A stretch of DNA of 64,000 bases from Propionibacterium sp. (GTDB lineage: Bacteria; Actinomycetota; Actinomycetes; Propionibacteriales; Propionibacteriaceae): positions 27,646 to 91,645 of the forward strand of contig JALHFX010000008.1 of the NCBI GenBank assembly GCA_022837595.1. The letters run 5' to 3'. The notes below the pieces were generated by a model that was given only the letters and a program-made list of their open reading frames with translations, made no database searches and was not told where the DNA came from. Below are positions 44,473 through 54,299 of this stretch, piece by piece. The translations under genes and the position numbers were made by a program. Each line of letters starts with the position of its first letter. Within the stretch, counting starts at the first letter, position 1.

Positions 44473-46383
44473 TCATTCTGTTGGCCCGGCTGGCGATGAT
44501 CGTGTGATGCGCTCGGATCGTGGCCCAACGGCACGGAGTGCGCCGAGGATGGCCACCAGATCAACGACTTCTTGTAGCCACGCACCGAGTAGTGCGGGGA
44601 GGAACCCGAAGGCGGCGATGAGCATGAGGCCGACGCTGATGATGATGCCGAGCCAGATGCTCTGCAACGCGATGCGTACGGTGTCTTTTCCGATCCTCAC
44701 CGCAAGCGGCAGCGTGGCGAGAGTGTCGTAGCGGTTCACGATGTCCGCCGACTCCGACGCTGCGGTCGCACCGCGCGCACCCATCGCGAAACCGATGTCG
44801 GCAGCGGCGAGCACAGGTGCGTCGTTGAGTCCGTCGCCAACCATGAGGAGCGGGCGGGGCCGCACTCTACTGATGATGCGCACTTTGTCGCCGGGGCGGC
44901 ACTCGGTATGCACCTCGCTGATTCCGAGGTGCCGCGCGATTGGCTCGGCAGTCGCTGCGATGTCTCCAGTGATCATCAGCGTGCGCTCGATGCCGAGTTC
45001 GCTCAGATCATGGAGAACTTGGCCCGCTTCGGCGCGAACTTGGTCACGCATGACGATGGCTCCGGCGAAGCGGTTATCGACCGCAACATAGATCGCGAGT
45101 TCACCCGGAACGAGATCAGCCAGCACAAGGTCGGGCGCGTAATCGGAAACCCAGGTAGGTTTGCCGACTCGAATGGTCACGGCTTTCCGCGTGTCGGGAT
45201 TGCAGAGGGTCGCTACGACACCGTTGGTGGCGGATTCCTCGGCCTGTTCAGCCTCGATGAGCGCGATGCGACGTTGCTTCGCGGCTTGTACGACGGAGTC
45301 GGCCAGCACATGCGAGGAATACACTTCCGCTGAAGCTGCGAAGCGCAGCACCTCGTCTTCGCCGGTGCCGGCTGCGGGCAGGATTCGTTCGAGTACCGGC
45401 TTGCCAGTGGTGATGGTGCCGGTCTTGTCCAATGCTGTCGAGCGAACCCGTGAGAGCTGTTCGAGGGTGCCACCGCCTTTCACGATCAGCCCGAACCTCG
45501 CGGCACGGCTCATACCACCGAGGAACGCGACCGGAGCAGCGATCAGCAGCGGGCAAGGAGTTGCCACGACCAACACCTCGGCGAACCGTACGGCTTCCCC
45601 GCTCACAGCCCATGCGATTCCGGCAACCACGAGCGCGAGCACCGTGAACGGCAACGCGTACCGATCGGCGAGCCGCACGACTTTCGCCTTGCTGTCCGCA
45701 GCCTGCTCGACGAGCCGAACGATCTGCTGATACTCGCTTTCTGAGGCTGGTGCTGCAGCCCGCATGGTGATCGCGGCTTGACCGTTCACCGCACCGCTCG
45801 ACACTTTTTCTCCCGCAGCGCGTTCAACGGGGAGACTCTCGCCGGTCAGTGAGGACTCATCGAACAGGGCCTGCTCGGAGACGAGGATCGAGTCCACGGG
45901 CACGAGTGCGCCTGGCCGCACCAGCAGCAGGTCACCCACCTTGACTTCTTCGACAGGCAAGTCTTCGGTGGTCTCCTCAGAAGCATGCTCGGGCGTGCCC
46001 GTGCCGAGGATACGTGTGGCCTGCTGGGGCGCCTTGCGCAGCAGCGCGGTGAGTTCCCGCTTCGAACGGTTCTCAGCGTAATCCTCAAGGGCCGCCCCAC
46101 CGGTGAGCATCAGCACCACCACGAGCGCCGCCCACGGCTCTGCGACGAGCACTGCCGCGGTGATTGCCGTCACAGCAAGAATGTCGAGTCCGGCATAGCC
46201 CTTGATGAGTTGCCGAATCATCCCGACCGCTTCCCACGCGGCGATCACCAGCGCATATGCGCCCACGATCCAGCTAGCCGCCCCTCTGGCAGGGGTGGCC
46301 AACAGAACCAATCCGATCAGCGCGACCACGAGTGTCGCGATCACGAGCGGATATGCCCTGATCAGAGAGGAAAGACGGCGCAT
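44473..46383 (-). CDS. Heavy-metal P1B-type ATPase
   Basis: The 636-residue pump has VVATPCPLLIAAP (C-P-x site near 276), DKTGTITTG with phosphorylated Asp 319, a T-G-E-S actuator loop and MVGDGLNDAPVLAAADIG. There is no N-terminal metal-binding domain. ATG 46383 is taken as start. The C-P-C-type site points to a soft metal such as Cd, Zn, Cu or Co; a ChrA stump next door suggests the unit was a metal-resistance cluster. No regulator is adjacent. Confidence 0.88.
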   Translation of the reverse strand: MRRLSSLIRAYPLVIATLVVALIGLVLLATPARGAASWIVGAYALVIAAWEAVGMIRQLIKGYAGLDILAVTAITAAVLVAEPWAALVVVLMLTGGAALEDYAENRSKRELTALLRKAPQQATRILGTGTPEHASEETTEDLPVEEVKVGDLLLVRPGALVPVDSILVSEQALFDESSLTGESLPVERAAGEKVSSGAVNGQAAITMRAAAPASESEYQQIVRLVEQAADSKAKVVRLADRYALPFTVLALVVAGIAWAVSGEAVRFAEVLVVATPCPLLIAAPVAFLGGMSRAARFGLIVKGGGTLEQLSRVRSTALDKTGTITTGKPVLERILPAAGTGEDEVLRFAASAEVYSSHVLADSVVQAAKQRRIALIEAEQAEESATNGVVATLCNPDTRKAVTIRVGKPTWVSDYAPDLVLADLVPGELAIYVAVDNRFAGAIVMRDQVRAEAGQVLHDLSELGIERTLMITGDIAATAEPIARHLGISEVHTECRPGDKVRIISRVRPRPLLMVGDGLNDAPVLAAADIGFAMGARGATAASESADIVNRYDTLATLPLAVRIGKDTVRIALQSIWLGIIISVGLMLIAAFGFLPALLGAWLQEVVDLVAILGALRAVGPRSERITRSSPAGPTE

Positions 46384-46467
46384 ACCCCAATCCTTCCAGG
46401 CAGGCGCTTTTCCCGCCTCGCAGGCCAAGCCAGGCCAGCCTTCCCTGTTCCGGTGCGAGGCGCAGGT

Positions 46468-46680
46468 TCAGAACAGCAACGCCCCGACTCCCGCGGCCCC
46501 GAACCCCACCGCCCACGCCGGTGGCCGCCATGGCGTGAGCGCGACAAATGCGAGCGCCGCCACCACGAGTAATGCGGTGTTCGTCAGCTCTTCGGTGAAT
46601 ACCGGGTCGTGCAATGCTGCGGTGAGCAGTTCCACGACTGCGGCGTTCAGACCCGCCAGCACTCGCTCTACGCTCGAGGG
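46468..46680 (-). pseudogene. C-terminal stump of a chromate transporter (ChrA)
   Basis: The frame from about 46680 reads VPSSVERVLAGLNAAVVELL and ends AVGFGAAGVGALLF. This matches the last part of ChrA transporters (LAGVNAAVV-type helix, then a final helix pair). The rest of the gene is absent: homology stops within about 8 nt of the CHAT stop codon at 46688. The stump lies 84 nt before the ATPase and has the same strand. Confidence 0.7.
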
Positions 46681-46687
46681 AACAAGG

Positions 46688-49339
46688 TCAACCCTTGATG
46701 CGCAGATCCATGTCCCCGTGGCTGACCAGCAACAGCCCGATCAGCAACCCCTGGGCCACCAGTTCGCGGCGGGCGGCGGCCATTGCATCGGCCAGTTTCG
46801 TCCCCGCCAACCCGGCGCTCGCGGCCGAGGTGTGCAGGCTGCGCAGCAGCGCCGCTCCGGCCTGCGCCCCCTGCAGCCCGGACAGTTTGGACAACGTGCC
46901 GACCACCGCACCCGCACCGCGGGCTGCGAACGCGCCGAGCAGTGTTCCGAACGCGTTGCCAGTGGACGCCGACGCACAGGCCATCAACACCACCAGTGGT
47001 GGTGCGGCATCGGCGCGGGGCGCCACCACATCGGTGCGGACGTCCACGCTGGCCAGGAAGGACTGCTTCCCGATGAACAACCCGGATTCCCCACCCACGG
47101 TCTCCCGGTGTGCCAACAACATCAGCAACGGCGGGTTGTGCCGGACAGCCTTCCGCCACGCGGTCCAACTGGTCACCCGGTTCACCAGTCCGGTGCTCGA
47201 CAAGCGTTGCGCCTCATCGGCCAACAGATCACTCGGTTTCGGCACTCCCGACGGCGCACCGAAGTCGGCGATCTGGGTGGCGGCATACAGGATCGGCGCC
47301 AACTCCAACGTCAGGCGTGGATTCACCTGGCCCGGTGGCAATGAGACGTCCCGGATGATGGTTCGGTACATGCCCCAGAACGCATACGGGCACACCGCGG
47401 AACGTCCGGCCAAGGGGCAAGGCTCCCCCCAAGCAGGGGCCGGATTGGCCTGCGGGTCGGTGACATGCCGGCACAACCTGGCGCCTTGGCGGGGCGGATC
47501 AGCCTGGTAAACCAGTTCGACCGGCAACACCGGGGTGTCGGCGAGCACGTGGATACCGATCGCGCCCTGCGGTTCGATCCGCAGCGGTCTGAGCCGCTCG
47601 TACAGCTCCGACCCGCGACGGGCCAGGAAGATCAGCAACTCCTTGGCATTCTGCTCGGTCAACTGGGTCGGAGCTGGGTCCACACCCAATGTCCGGGATG
47701 CCCGCTTCTCGATCGCGTCCAAGAGTTCTCGTACATCGCTCAATGGAATCTCCGCCGAACCGCGACGCAGCTGGCCAGCCCTGGCGTCCAGGCTGTACTC
47801 GACAGGCGACAGGTCGGGGGTTGGCACCGGCCCGGCGGTGGTCACCGCGGACAGGAAACGCACCTTGTCACGTCCCATGGCACGTTCCCGGATGGGCACC
47901 GTCAAGACGGCAGTCTGTAGGGTGCGTCCGTTGAACCGGGCCGCGATGTCGAACCGCACGGTGGAACCGGCAGCCGGGCTGTGGAAGTCGAAGATGACCG
48001 AGGTGCTGGCCTGGTCACTGGCGGTCGGCAGACGCAACACCTGCGTCTGTGTGGACGTCCACACCTCCGAGCTCACCTCGATCTCGAGGTCGGCCACCTC
48101 GTCGGTCGTGGGCACCGGCGGGAACTCCACCGGAGTGGCGATCTGCCCCACCTCGGGCACCGCTATCCACAGCTCCAAGGCAAGGTCGCGGTCCGGCGGG
48201 GCGACCGTTCTGCATTCGCGGTCATCGTCCCAGATCTCGGCGAGCAGTCTTCGCTTGCTGGGCGAGCGAGGTGGGGAGACAGCTGTCTCCTCCCCGTGAT
48301 CAAAGTCGTGTATCGCCGCTGACTGGGAACCGGCATACTCGCCGACCTTCAGTCCGCGGGCGTTCTCCCCCACCCAGCCGAGGATCTGTTGGAAGCCCGC
48401 GTCCTCGTGTTGGAAGTCGTTACCCTCGATCAGGGAGTACAAGCCGTCCAGCCTCGGATTGCATTTGACTGCCTCCCAGGCCCAATGGGCGATCGCGGTC
48501 CGATCGAGCACCCCACCGATGCCACGGATCAGGCTGCCCGGGCAGCACAGCCGCAACGCGAGGTCCAACGGCACGTCGTGTGCCAACTGCTGCAGCACCC
48601 TGCCCCACCACCCCACACCTGGCTCTGGCACCGCCACCACGACCATCGACCTGTAGTGGACGCGCTCCAGCAGTTCGGCGGCGGGGGCGGAACCGGCCAC
48701 CACCAGCACCGACTCATTGGACGCGGCCCAAAGTGCCTGCTCCCAGGCATCCTGGTCGTCCGGGTCGAAGATGTCACCGTCCACGATCAGCACCGTCACG
48801 CCGTCCGCCGGATCCTCCGGGGTGGTGATGGTCGCGGTGAAGTCCCCACCTGCCTGGTCACCGTGGAGGAAGGACCAGTCGAGCTCATCCACCCATCGCT
48901 TCGCATGTGGGCCATGCACCCCGATGCGTAGCGGCCATCCCCACTCGAAGGACACCGACTCCTGCCCGATGACCGGCGACACGGGACCACCGGTCACCCC
49001 ATCCAAGCCCGACAGGAACAACGCATCGTCGGGCGAGGTCACCTCGACGCGCACCCCCTCCACCGGCCCGGCGTGCGCGTCGATCAACCTCTGCCATGCG
49101 TCGGCCAGTCGTCCATCCGCCTCGTCGGAGGGGATCGTCACCGGCCGCCATTCCGGTAGGTGTGGGTCTGGCCGCCGCTCGTCCGGCGGCACTGGCCTGC
49201 CCGCACCGAGTCGCGTCCACAACATCGAACTTGAGGCCAGCCCTTGGAGCCGGGCAGTCAGTTCATCCACGGTCGCGGCGTCCAGATCGACATCGAACAA
49301 CAGACCTGCGGCCAGGATCGCATCCGATTCTTGGGACAT
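46688..49339 (-). CDS. CHAT-domain (caspase-like) protease
   Basis: The 883-residue protein ends in a CHAT peptidase: LLMLLAHRETVGG (catalytic His about 744) and LVVLMACASASTGNAFG (Cys about 788), then GAGAVVGTLSKLSG. The N-terminal 30 residues (DAILAAGLLFDVDLDAAT) recur in the stump at 43226 and may be an adaptor module. The middle (about 90-650) is unassigned and includes two possible Rossmann-like strands (VTVLIVDGDIFDPDD, VLVVAGSAP). CHAT proteases cleave partner proteins in bacterial immunity. It starts 9 nt after the patatin gene stop behind AGGAGGCTACG, so they form one operon. Confidence 0.85.
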   Translation of the reverse strand: MSQESDAILAAGLLFDVDLDAATVDELTARLQGLASSSMLWTRLGAGRPVPPDERRPDPHLPEWRPVTIPSDEADGRLADAWQRLIDAHAGPVEGVRVEVTSPDDALFLSGLDGVTGGPVSPVIGQESVSFEWGWPLRIGVHGPHAKRWVDELDWSFLHGDQAGGDFTATITTPEDPADGVTVLIVDGDIFDPDDQDAWEQALWAASNESVLVVAGSAPAAELLERVHYRSMVVVAVPEPGVGWWGRVLQQLAHDVPLDLALRLCCPGSLIRGIGGVLDRTAIAHWAWEAVKCNPRLDGLYSLIEGNDFQHEDAGFQQILGWVGENARGLKVGEYAGSQSAAIHDFDHGEETAVSPPRSPSKRRLLAEIWDDDRECRTVAPPDRDLALELWIAVPEVGQIATPVEFPPVPTTDEVADLEIEVSSEVWTSTQTQVLRLPTASDQASTSVIFDFHSPAAGSTVRFDIAARFNGRTLQTAVLTVPIRERAMGRDKVRFLSAVTTAGPVPTPDLSPVEYSLDARAGQLRRGSAEIPLSDVRELLDAIEKRASRTLGVDPAPTQLTEQNAKELLIFLARRGSELYERLRPLRIEPQGAIGIHVLADTPVLPVELVYQADPPRQGARLCRHVTDPQANPAPAWGEPCPLAGRSAVCPYAFWGMYRTIIRDVSLPPGQVNPRLTLELAPILYAATQIADFGAPSGVPKPSDLLADEAQRLSSTGLVNRVTSWTAWRKAVRHNPPLLMLLAHRETVGGESGLFIGKQSFLASVDVRTDVVAPRADAAPPLVVLMACASASTGNAFGTLLGAFAARGAGAVVGTLSKLSGLQGAQAGAALLRSLHTSAASAGLAGTKLADAMAAARRELVAQGLLIGLLLVSHGDMDLRIKG

Positions 49340-49348
49340 CGTAGCCTC

Positions 49349-51274
49349 CTACTGACGCATCCTGGGGCGCAGTTCCGGCCGGGGATGAGGTTGTCTTCCC
49401 TTGCTGGCCGGGTACCCGGCCGTCTGCCAAGCGGCGACGGTGTCCATCAGCGTCGCGGTGGCGGCATGGTCGGCCGCCCTGGCTGCAGCCGAGCCGAGTG
49501 GGTACGCAGCGCCGGTCCAACTGGTGATGAACTGGTCGTAGCTGGGGTAGACGACCAGCATCTCGTCCAACGTCTCCGACAAAGCGTTCATCGCGGTGCG
49601 GTAGCGCACCCAACGATGGTTGTCGAAGTCGAAGTCCTCCAACTCCAGCGCGGCCTCGTCACCCCGGGCACCCAACGCCTTGATGGTCTCCTGGTCCATC
49701 TTCAGGTTCAAGCCGCCCTCGCCTTCCTTCGTGCGCACGGCGACCACCCGATCACGGAACCCAGGTGCGGGCAGGGCCTGGTCGTCGACCCAGTTCTGCA
49801 TTGTCTTGACAACCGCACCCAGGAACCCGACGACCGAGGTGATGGGCGTCGCACGCGGCAACAAGCCAGAACGGTTGTCCTTGGCCCGGTGGACCAACCG
49901 GTCGGGGAAATCGGGGTGCTGGTCGGTCAGGTTGATCCCGAAGGTGGGTCGGGTCGGCAACAACCGGTCGAAGAAGTGGATCGGGAAGTTGCTGGAGATC
50001 CCGCCGTCGGAGAACCACAGTTCGACCAGTCCACGTTTGCCTTCACCGCGGTTGTAGTCGATCGTCTGGAACGGGATCGCGCTGAGTAGGATCGGGAAGC
50101 TCAAGCTCAACCGCACACCGATCACCACCGGGATGTCGGGTGCCGACGGCAACTGCAGCACCGGTGTAGACCGGTGATGGATACAGTTCTGGTCGATCGG
50201 GACGCTCACCCCGTGCACCTGCTGCGTCCTGGGTTCCGTCGGGGCCGACCTGGCCACCAGTGCGTCCAATACCCGCACCGGGAAGAACTGGGCCCAGCAG
50301 TCCGGGCAGTAGCAGAACACCTTGGTGCGGAACGGGAAGATGTAGGGACGCTTGAACGTCAGGCAGGTGGTCATCATCTGCAGGTCGATCTCGGGGTCGA
50401 ACTCCCGCCGGGCCAGCGGCGAGTCTGGCGCAACAGCCTCGTCCAACCGCAGTCGGCGGAACACCTCGGACGCCTGCTCGCCATAGAGCTGCCCGAAGGT
50501 CAGCGGGCCCTCACCAGCCGACAGCCCGGCCACCTCGTCCAGCCAGTCGGTCAACCATTCGGTCAATGGCGGATCGGCGTTGACCGAGCCGGGCTCGGCC
50601 AGTCCGTTGCAGAACCCGTAGCCGTTGCCCGCCAGCCGCCGCAGGGTGCCCAAGACCAGCCGGATCACGGTCACCAGCACCGCCACCACCACCGCGACCG
50701 GCAGCCACACCAGCACCGATGTCAAGACCTTGCCCCAATCCGCGCCGGACGCCTGCCAACCGAGCAAACCCAATGCGACCAGGAGCCCCGGGATCAGCAA
50801 TGCCAGTGTGACCAAGGTGAACACCAGCGGCGCACCCGCCACGACCAGGCCGAGTGAGGCGAACAGTTTGCGGGCCTTGCCCCACTCGGGTTCCAGCCAG
50901 ATCGTCAACGCCTGGAAGGGACGCTTAAGGTTGTCGGCCGGGACGAACAGGGTCTCGAGTTTGGTGCCGAGCACGTCGGGGATGGTGGTGAGCCGGGCGA
51001 AACCTGCACCGGCGTTGGACACGATCCCCTTGGCCGCCGGGTGTGGATGTCTGCGCTGGTATTCGGCTGCCGCGGTCAAAGCTGCTGCGATCGCGCCGGC
51101 AGAGGCGCCGCCCACCGAACGGAAACGGTATCTGGTGGCGAGTCGACAAGCGGTCAGCGGATAGATCAATCCGCTGGTGATACCGCCCTTCATCACCAGG
51201 TCGGCCTCCAGCGCTGGGGAGGCATAGCTGGCGGGATCGGACAGCTCGTACTCGGCCATTGGTCGGGTCATCAT
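49349..51274 (-). CDS. Patatin-like phospholipase with internal membrane helices
   Basis: The 641-residue protein (ATG 51274 behind GGAAAGGCGGCA) has the patatin set: oxyanion loop GGITSG (30-35), nucleophile Ser58 in GGASAG, and Asp423 in FSDGGISSNFP. The catalytic domain is split by two or three hydrophobic segments (about 139-173 and 183-209), a placement unlike most bacterial patatins. A cysteine cluster CYCPDC lies at 321-326. It likely degrades its own membrane lipids. It is the first gene of the CHAT operon; the protease may activate it by cleavage. Confidence 0.85.
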   Translation of the reverse strand: MMTRPMAEYELSDPASYASPALEADLVMKGGITSGLIYPLTACRLATRYRFRSVGGASAGAIAAALTAAAEYQRRHPHPAAKGIVSNAGAGFARLTTIPDVLGTKLETLFVPADNLKRPFQALTIWLEPEWGKARKLFASLGLVVAGAPLVFTLVTLALLIPGLLVALGLLGWQASGADWGKVLTSVLVWLPVAVVVAVLVTVIRLVLGTLRRLAGNGYGFCNGLAEPGSVNADPPLTEWLTDWLDEVAGLSAGEGPLTFGQLYGEQASEVFRRLRLDEAVAPDSPLARREFDPEIDLQMMTTCLTFKRPYIFPFRTKVFCYCPDCWAQFFPVRVLDALVARSAPTEPRTQQVHGVSVPIDQNCIHHRSTPVLQLPSAPDIPVVIGVRLSLSFPILLSAIPFQTIDYNRGEGKRGLVELWFSDGGISSNFPIHFFDRLLPTRPTFGINLTDQHPDFPDRLVHRAKDNRSGLLPRATPITSVVGFLGAVVKTMQNWVDDQALPAPGFRDRVVAVRTKEGEGGLNLKMDQETIKALGARGDEAALELEDFDFDNHRWVRYRTAMNALSETLDEMLVVYPSYDQFITSWTGAAYPLGSAAARAADHAATATLMDTVAAWQTAGYPASKGRQPHPRPELRPRMRQ

Positions 51275-51516
51275 TGCCGCCTTTCCGTGCGGACCGGAGT
51301 AGAAGTATCCTGCCACCGCACCGACCCCAGCGGAAGAGGCTGGAGCGCCCGTCACCGCACTCCGATCAGGGCCGGTTCACAAGCCCCGGCACAACGAGCC
51401 TTGCCGGTCCACTAGCGACAGGACCATGTTTTCGTCGACGCCCAAACAGGTGACCCCGGCGAACCGGGCCTCGTCTGCCGCAGCGGCCTCCAGTACCGGT
51501 TTCACGGCCCACCACA

Positions 51517-52119
51517 GTGTTCTCCGGGTGCAGCCGAGTTGGCGCAGACCCGGGTCAGACTCGCCTGACCGAGTTCCTGCAACGTTCCAGCCGCCGCGCC
51601 TGGGGCCCCGAACGCGCCACCGCGATCATGACCGCAGCCGAGACGACGTTGCGACTGTGGGGCAAAGACGGCATGGACTTCGACGAACTCGCCGCCGACA
51701 TCGCCGCACGCGCGGAAGGCCCGACCAAGGCCGGAGACGCCTGCCTACGCGAAGCGTTGTTAATGGCCGCCGACCACGCCCGCAAGATCGATCCCACCCT
51801 GGGCGCCCGCTACCACCGGCTCATGGTCCACGCAGGCAAGCACCACACGTCCGCGGTCTGCACGATCGCCGGGGTTCTCCTCACCTGCATCGCTGCCGGC
51901 CTACGCCACAACACCCGCTACGAGCTGCGTGACACCGATGGCACCCCGATCACCGAGCAGCAAGGCCGCGAAATCGTCGCTCAACGCTACGCGATCCCCG
52001 CTGAGACCCGCACCGCACGCCGACAACTCCTCGGCGACACCCTCCATCAAACCCAGGCCGGTTCACCGCCAGCCACGCAATCGCCTAGGAACAAAGCCAA
52101 GGACGGTTCAACTGGCTAA
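51517..52119 (+). pseudogene. IS110-family transposase, C-terminal remnant
   Basis: From about 51556 the frame matches the transposase_20 end of IS110 elements: RLTEFLQRSSRRAWGPERAT, then LREALLMAADHARKIDPTLG and LMVHAGKHHTSAVC. The N-terminal DEDD half is absent, so it cannot transpose. It marks an old insertion 240 bp from the patatin start at the right edge of the CHAT-patatin operon. Confidence 0.78.
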
Positions 52120-52189
52120 ACTGCTTAAAATAGCGCTCCGAGAAATAGTGCTCCGAACTGTATGCCCCGTCATCGAAGGAGGGGGAATC

Positions 52190-53622
52190 GTGCAGTTGAA
52201 GACTGTGTTCCTCAAATCCGTCCGATTAGTGTCCAAACCATTGCTGACAATCCTCACAGCATTCGCTCTCATGTTTGGCGCGCTCATCGCGTTGCCGAGC
52301 GTGGCGCATGCCACGACATCCGCTGTCACACCTGAGATCGAGTTTAACGACGAGCCGAAGTGGGATAGCAGTCAGATCGTTAACGAGAGTGAAGAGTTGA
52401 CGCTGGAAGTGCAGCGCTCCAGCGTGGGGGCGCCTGACTCCGAAGCATTGTACGAGTTCGAGGCCAACGTCAATGCATCAAGTTGGCAGACCAACAACAC
52501 CACCGCAGGCTTGTTCACCGGTGAACTGACCACGCGGGATGGCGAGGTGGCTCAGAAGGCGGTGTCGGTTGGTGACTGGGTTTGGGTTGACACCAATCGT
52601 GACGGCGTCCAAGACGTCGACGAGAACGGTCTTCCTGGTATCACGCTGACCCTGGCCCTGACGGCAAGCCGGTTGTCGATGTATTCGACAACCCGGTTGG
52701 CCCAACTATGACCAACGCCGAAGGCGAGTACTCCTTCGACAACCTGCCAGCTCTGGCTGGCGACCAGGTATACACGGTGGTCATCGACCAAGCCGCTTCA
52801 GAAGACAGACTACGACCGTACCTACCAGCACCCGCCCACAACAGCGGCGACCGGGCAACCGACTCGTCGACCTGGCAAGCCGAAACCATTCCCGGCGAAC
52901 TCCACGAGAACGCAGACCGAGACCCCACACTAGACTTCGGATTCGTCGTGAAGTCGTACGCCATCGGCGACTACGTTTGGGTTGACACCGATCGCAACGG
53001 CATCCAGAACGGCAACGAACCCGCGCTGCCTGGCGTGACAGTCGAACTGTTCGACGGTGCGGGCGAGCCGGTTGTTGACGTGTTCGGCAATCCGGTCACC
53101 GCCGTGGAGACCGACGCAGACGGTCGCTACATGTTCGACAACCTGTCTGCCGGCACCTACCAGGTGAAGTTCGCACTGACGGCGAAGCAGGTTGAGAAGT
53201 ACACCTTCACGAAGTTGGACGCGGGCTCGGACGACGCTGTTGATTCCGATGCTGATCCCAAGACCGGGTGGACATCGAAGTTCGTGTTGGACGACTCGAA
53301 CACAGCGTTGACCCCGACCTATGATCGCGCGTTCGATGCCACCGAGGGCATCGACCCGACGTGGGATGCCGGTCTCACATTGAAGCCAGATCCCAAACCA
53401 GATCCGAAACCAGGACCGAAGCCAGACGCAAAGCCAGGCCTGAACCCAGACGCAAAGCCAGGCCTGAAGCCGGCTCCTGGTCCATCGGTCCATACGGGTG
53501 GTTCCGCTTTGAACGGCCACAACCTTGGGTGGTGGGCGCTTGCCGCAGGACTTCTGACTGCGCTGGCTACCGTCGGGGTGGCGTTCAATTCAAGGCGTCA
53601 TGATCCGGCGATCGACCGCTAG
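52190..53622 (+). pseudogene. SdrD-B-repeat adhesin with LPXTG-like anchor, frameshifted
   Basis: GTG 52190 follows GGAGGGGGAATC and begins a Sec signal peptide ending at ALPSVAHA. Two SdrD-B repeats follow (GDWVWVDTNRDGVQD and GDYVWVDTDRNGIQN). In the first, one base is missing near 52655: the frame stops at TGA 52709, while the next frame down resumes GPDGKPVVDVF in exact parallel with repeat two (GAGEPVVDVF). The tail has Pro/Lys/Asp repeats and a sorting signal with VHTGG, a helix and SRRHD. The 3' end overlaps the sortase gene by 23 nt. Confidence 0.8.
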
Positions 53623-54298
53623 GCACAAATTGCGCGGTAACGAGAGAGCAGCCGCCCGCAGTGTCCCCAAGAGGGGCAGTGGGCGGCTGCTGACCGTCGT
53701 TGGGGCACTTGTCGCAATAGTCCTGATAACGGTCGGCGCGGTGATGATCATGCGGCCCCCGACCGGGCTGGTCGACATGAACGGTCGCGCTGTCACCTTC
53801 GACCCGGGCGTCGACCTGTCTCCCGAGACGCTTGAACGGATGGACGTCGTCGAGGAGACCGGTGCCAGATTCGAGGTGCCATCGGTCGGCCTGAACGTGC
53901 CGCTGGACGCCATGACGATGGTGGGCAACGAGATCACGCCGCCGGGGTTCGCGTCTGCCTACCTGGTACGCAACCTCGGCGTCCAACTGGAAAATGCCTC
54001 CGACGGCACCGTATTCGTCGCAGTGCACTCGCTAAGCAACGGCGCAATCAGTCCAGGGAACTACCTGATCGACATCGAGAATCAGAAGGCCGATCTTGAA
54101 CCCGGAGTTGTCATCAATGTCGACGAGCTCGAGTATCGCGTGACGGGGTCAATCAGGGTCGACAAGACCAACCTCGGTGAAGAACAGTCTGTCTGGGCGA
54201 ACGAGCCCGGAAAACTCGTGGTTATCACCTGTCTGCCACGACCCACTGACGGGCGCTCCCTGGACAACATCGTCATCACCGCCCAGCTGGTTGACTGA
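53600..54298 (+). CDS. Sortase (class E/F-like)
   Basis: The 232-residue protein has a membrane helix at about 30-50 (LLTVVGALVAIVLITVGAVMI) and the sortase triad: His143 in VFVAVHSLSNG, Cys211 in VVITCLPRP and an Arg just after (214 or 219). Sortases join LPXTG-like proteins to the cell wall. Its ATG lies inside the end of the adhesin gene, so they form a substrate-enzyme pair. Confidence 0.85.
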   Translation: MIRRSTARHKLRGNERAAARSVPKRGSGRLLTVVGALVAIVLITVGAVMIMRPPTGLVDMNGRAVTFDPGVDLSPETLERMDVVEETGARFEVPSVGLNVPLDAMTMVGNEITPPGFASAYLVRNLGVQLENASDGTVFVAVHSLSNGAISPGNYLIDIENQKADLEPGVVINVDELEYRVTGSIRVDKTNLGEEQSVWANEPGKLVVITCLPRPTDGRSLDNIVITAQLVD

Positions 54299-54299
54299 C

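Noticed and set aside
46202..47344. 380-codon plus-strand frame over the ATPase, ChrA stump and CHAT end
   Set aside because: Low-complexity product antisense to three recognisable genes.
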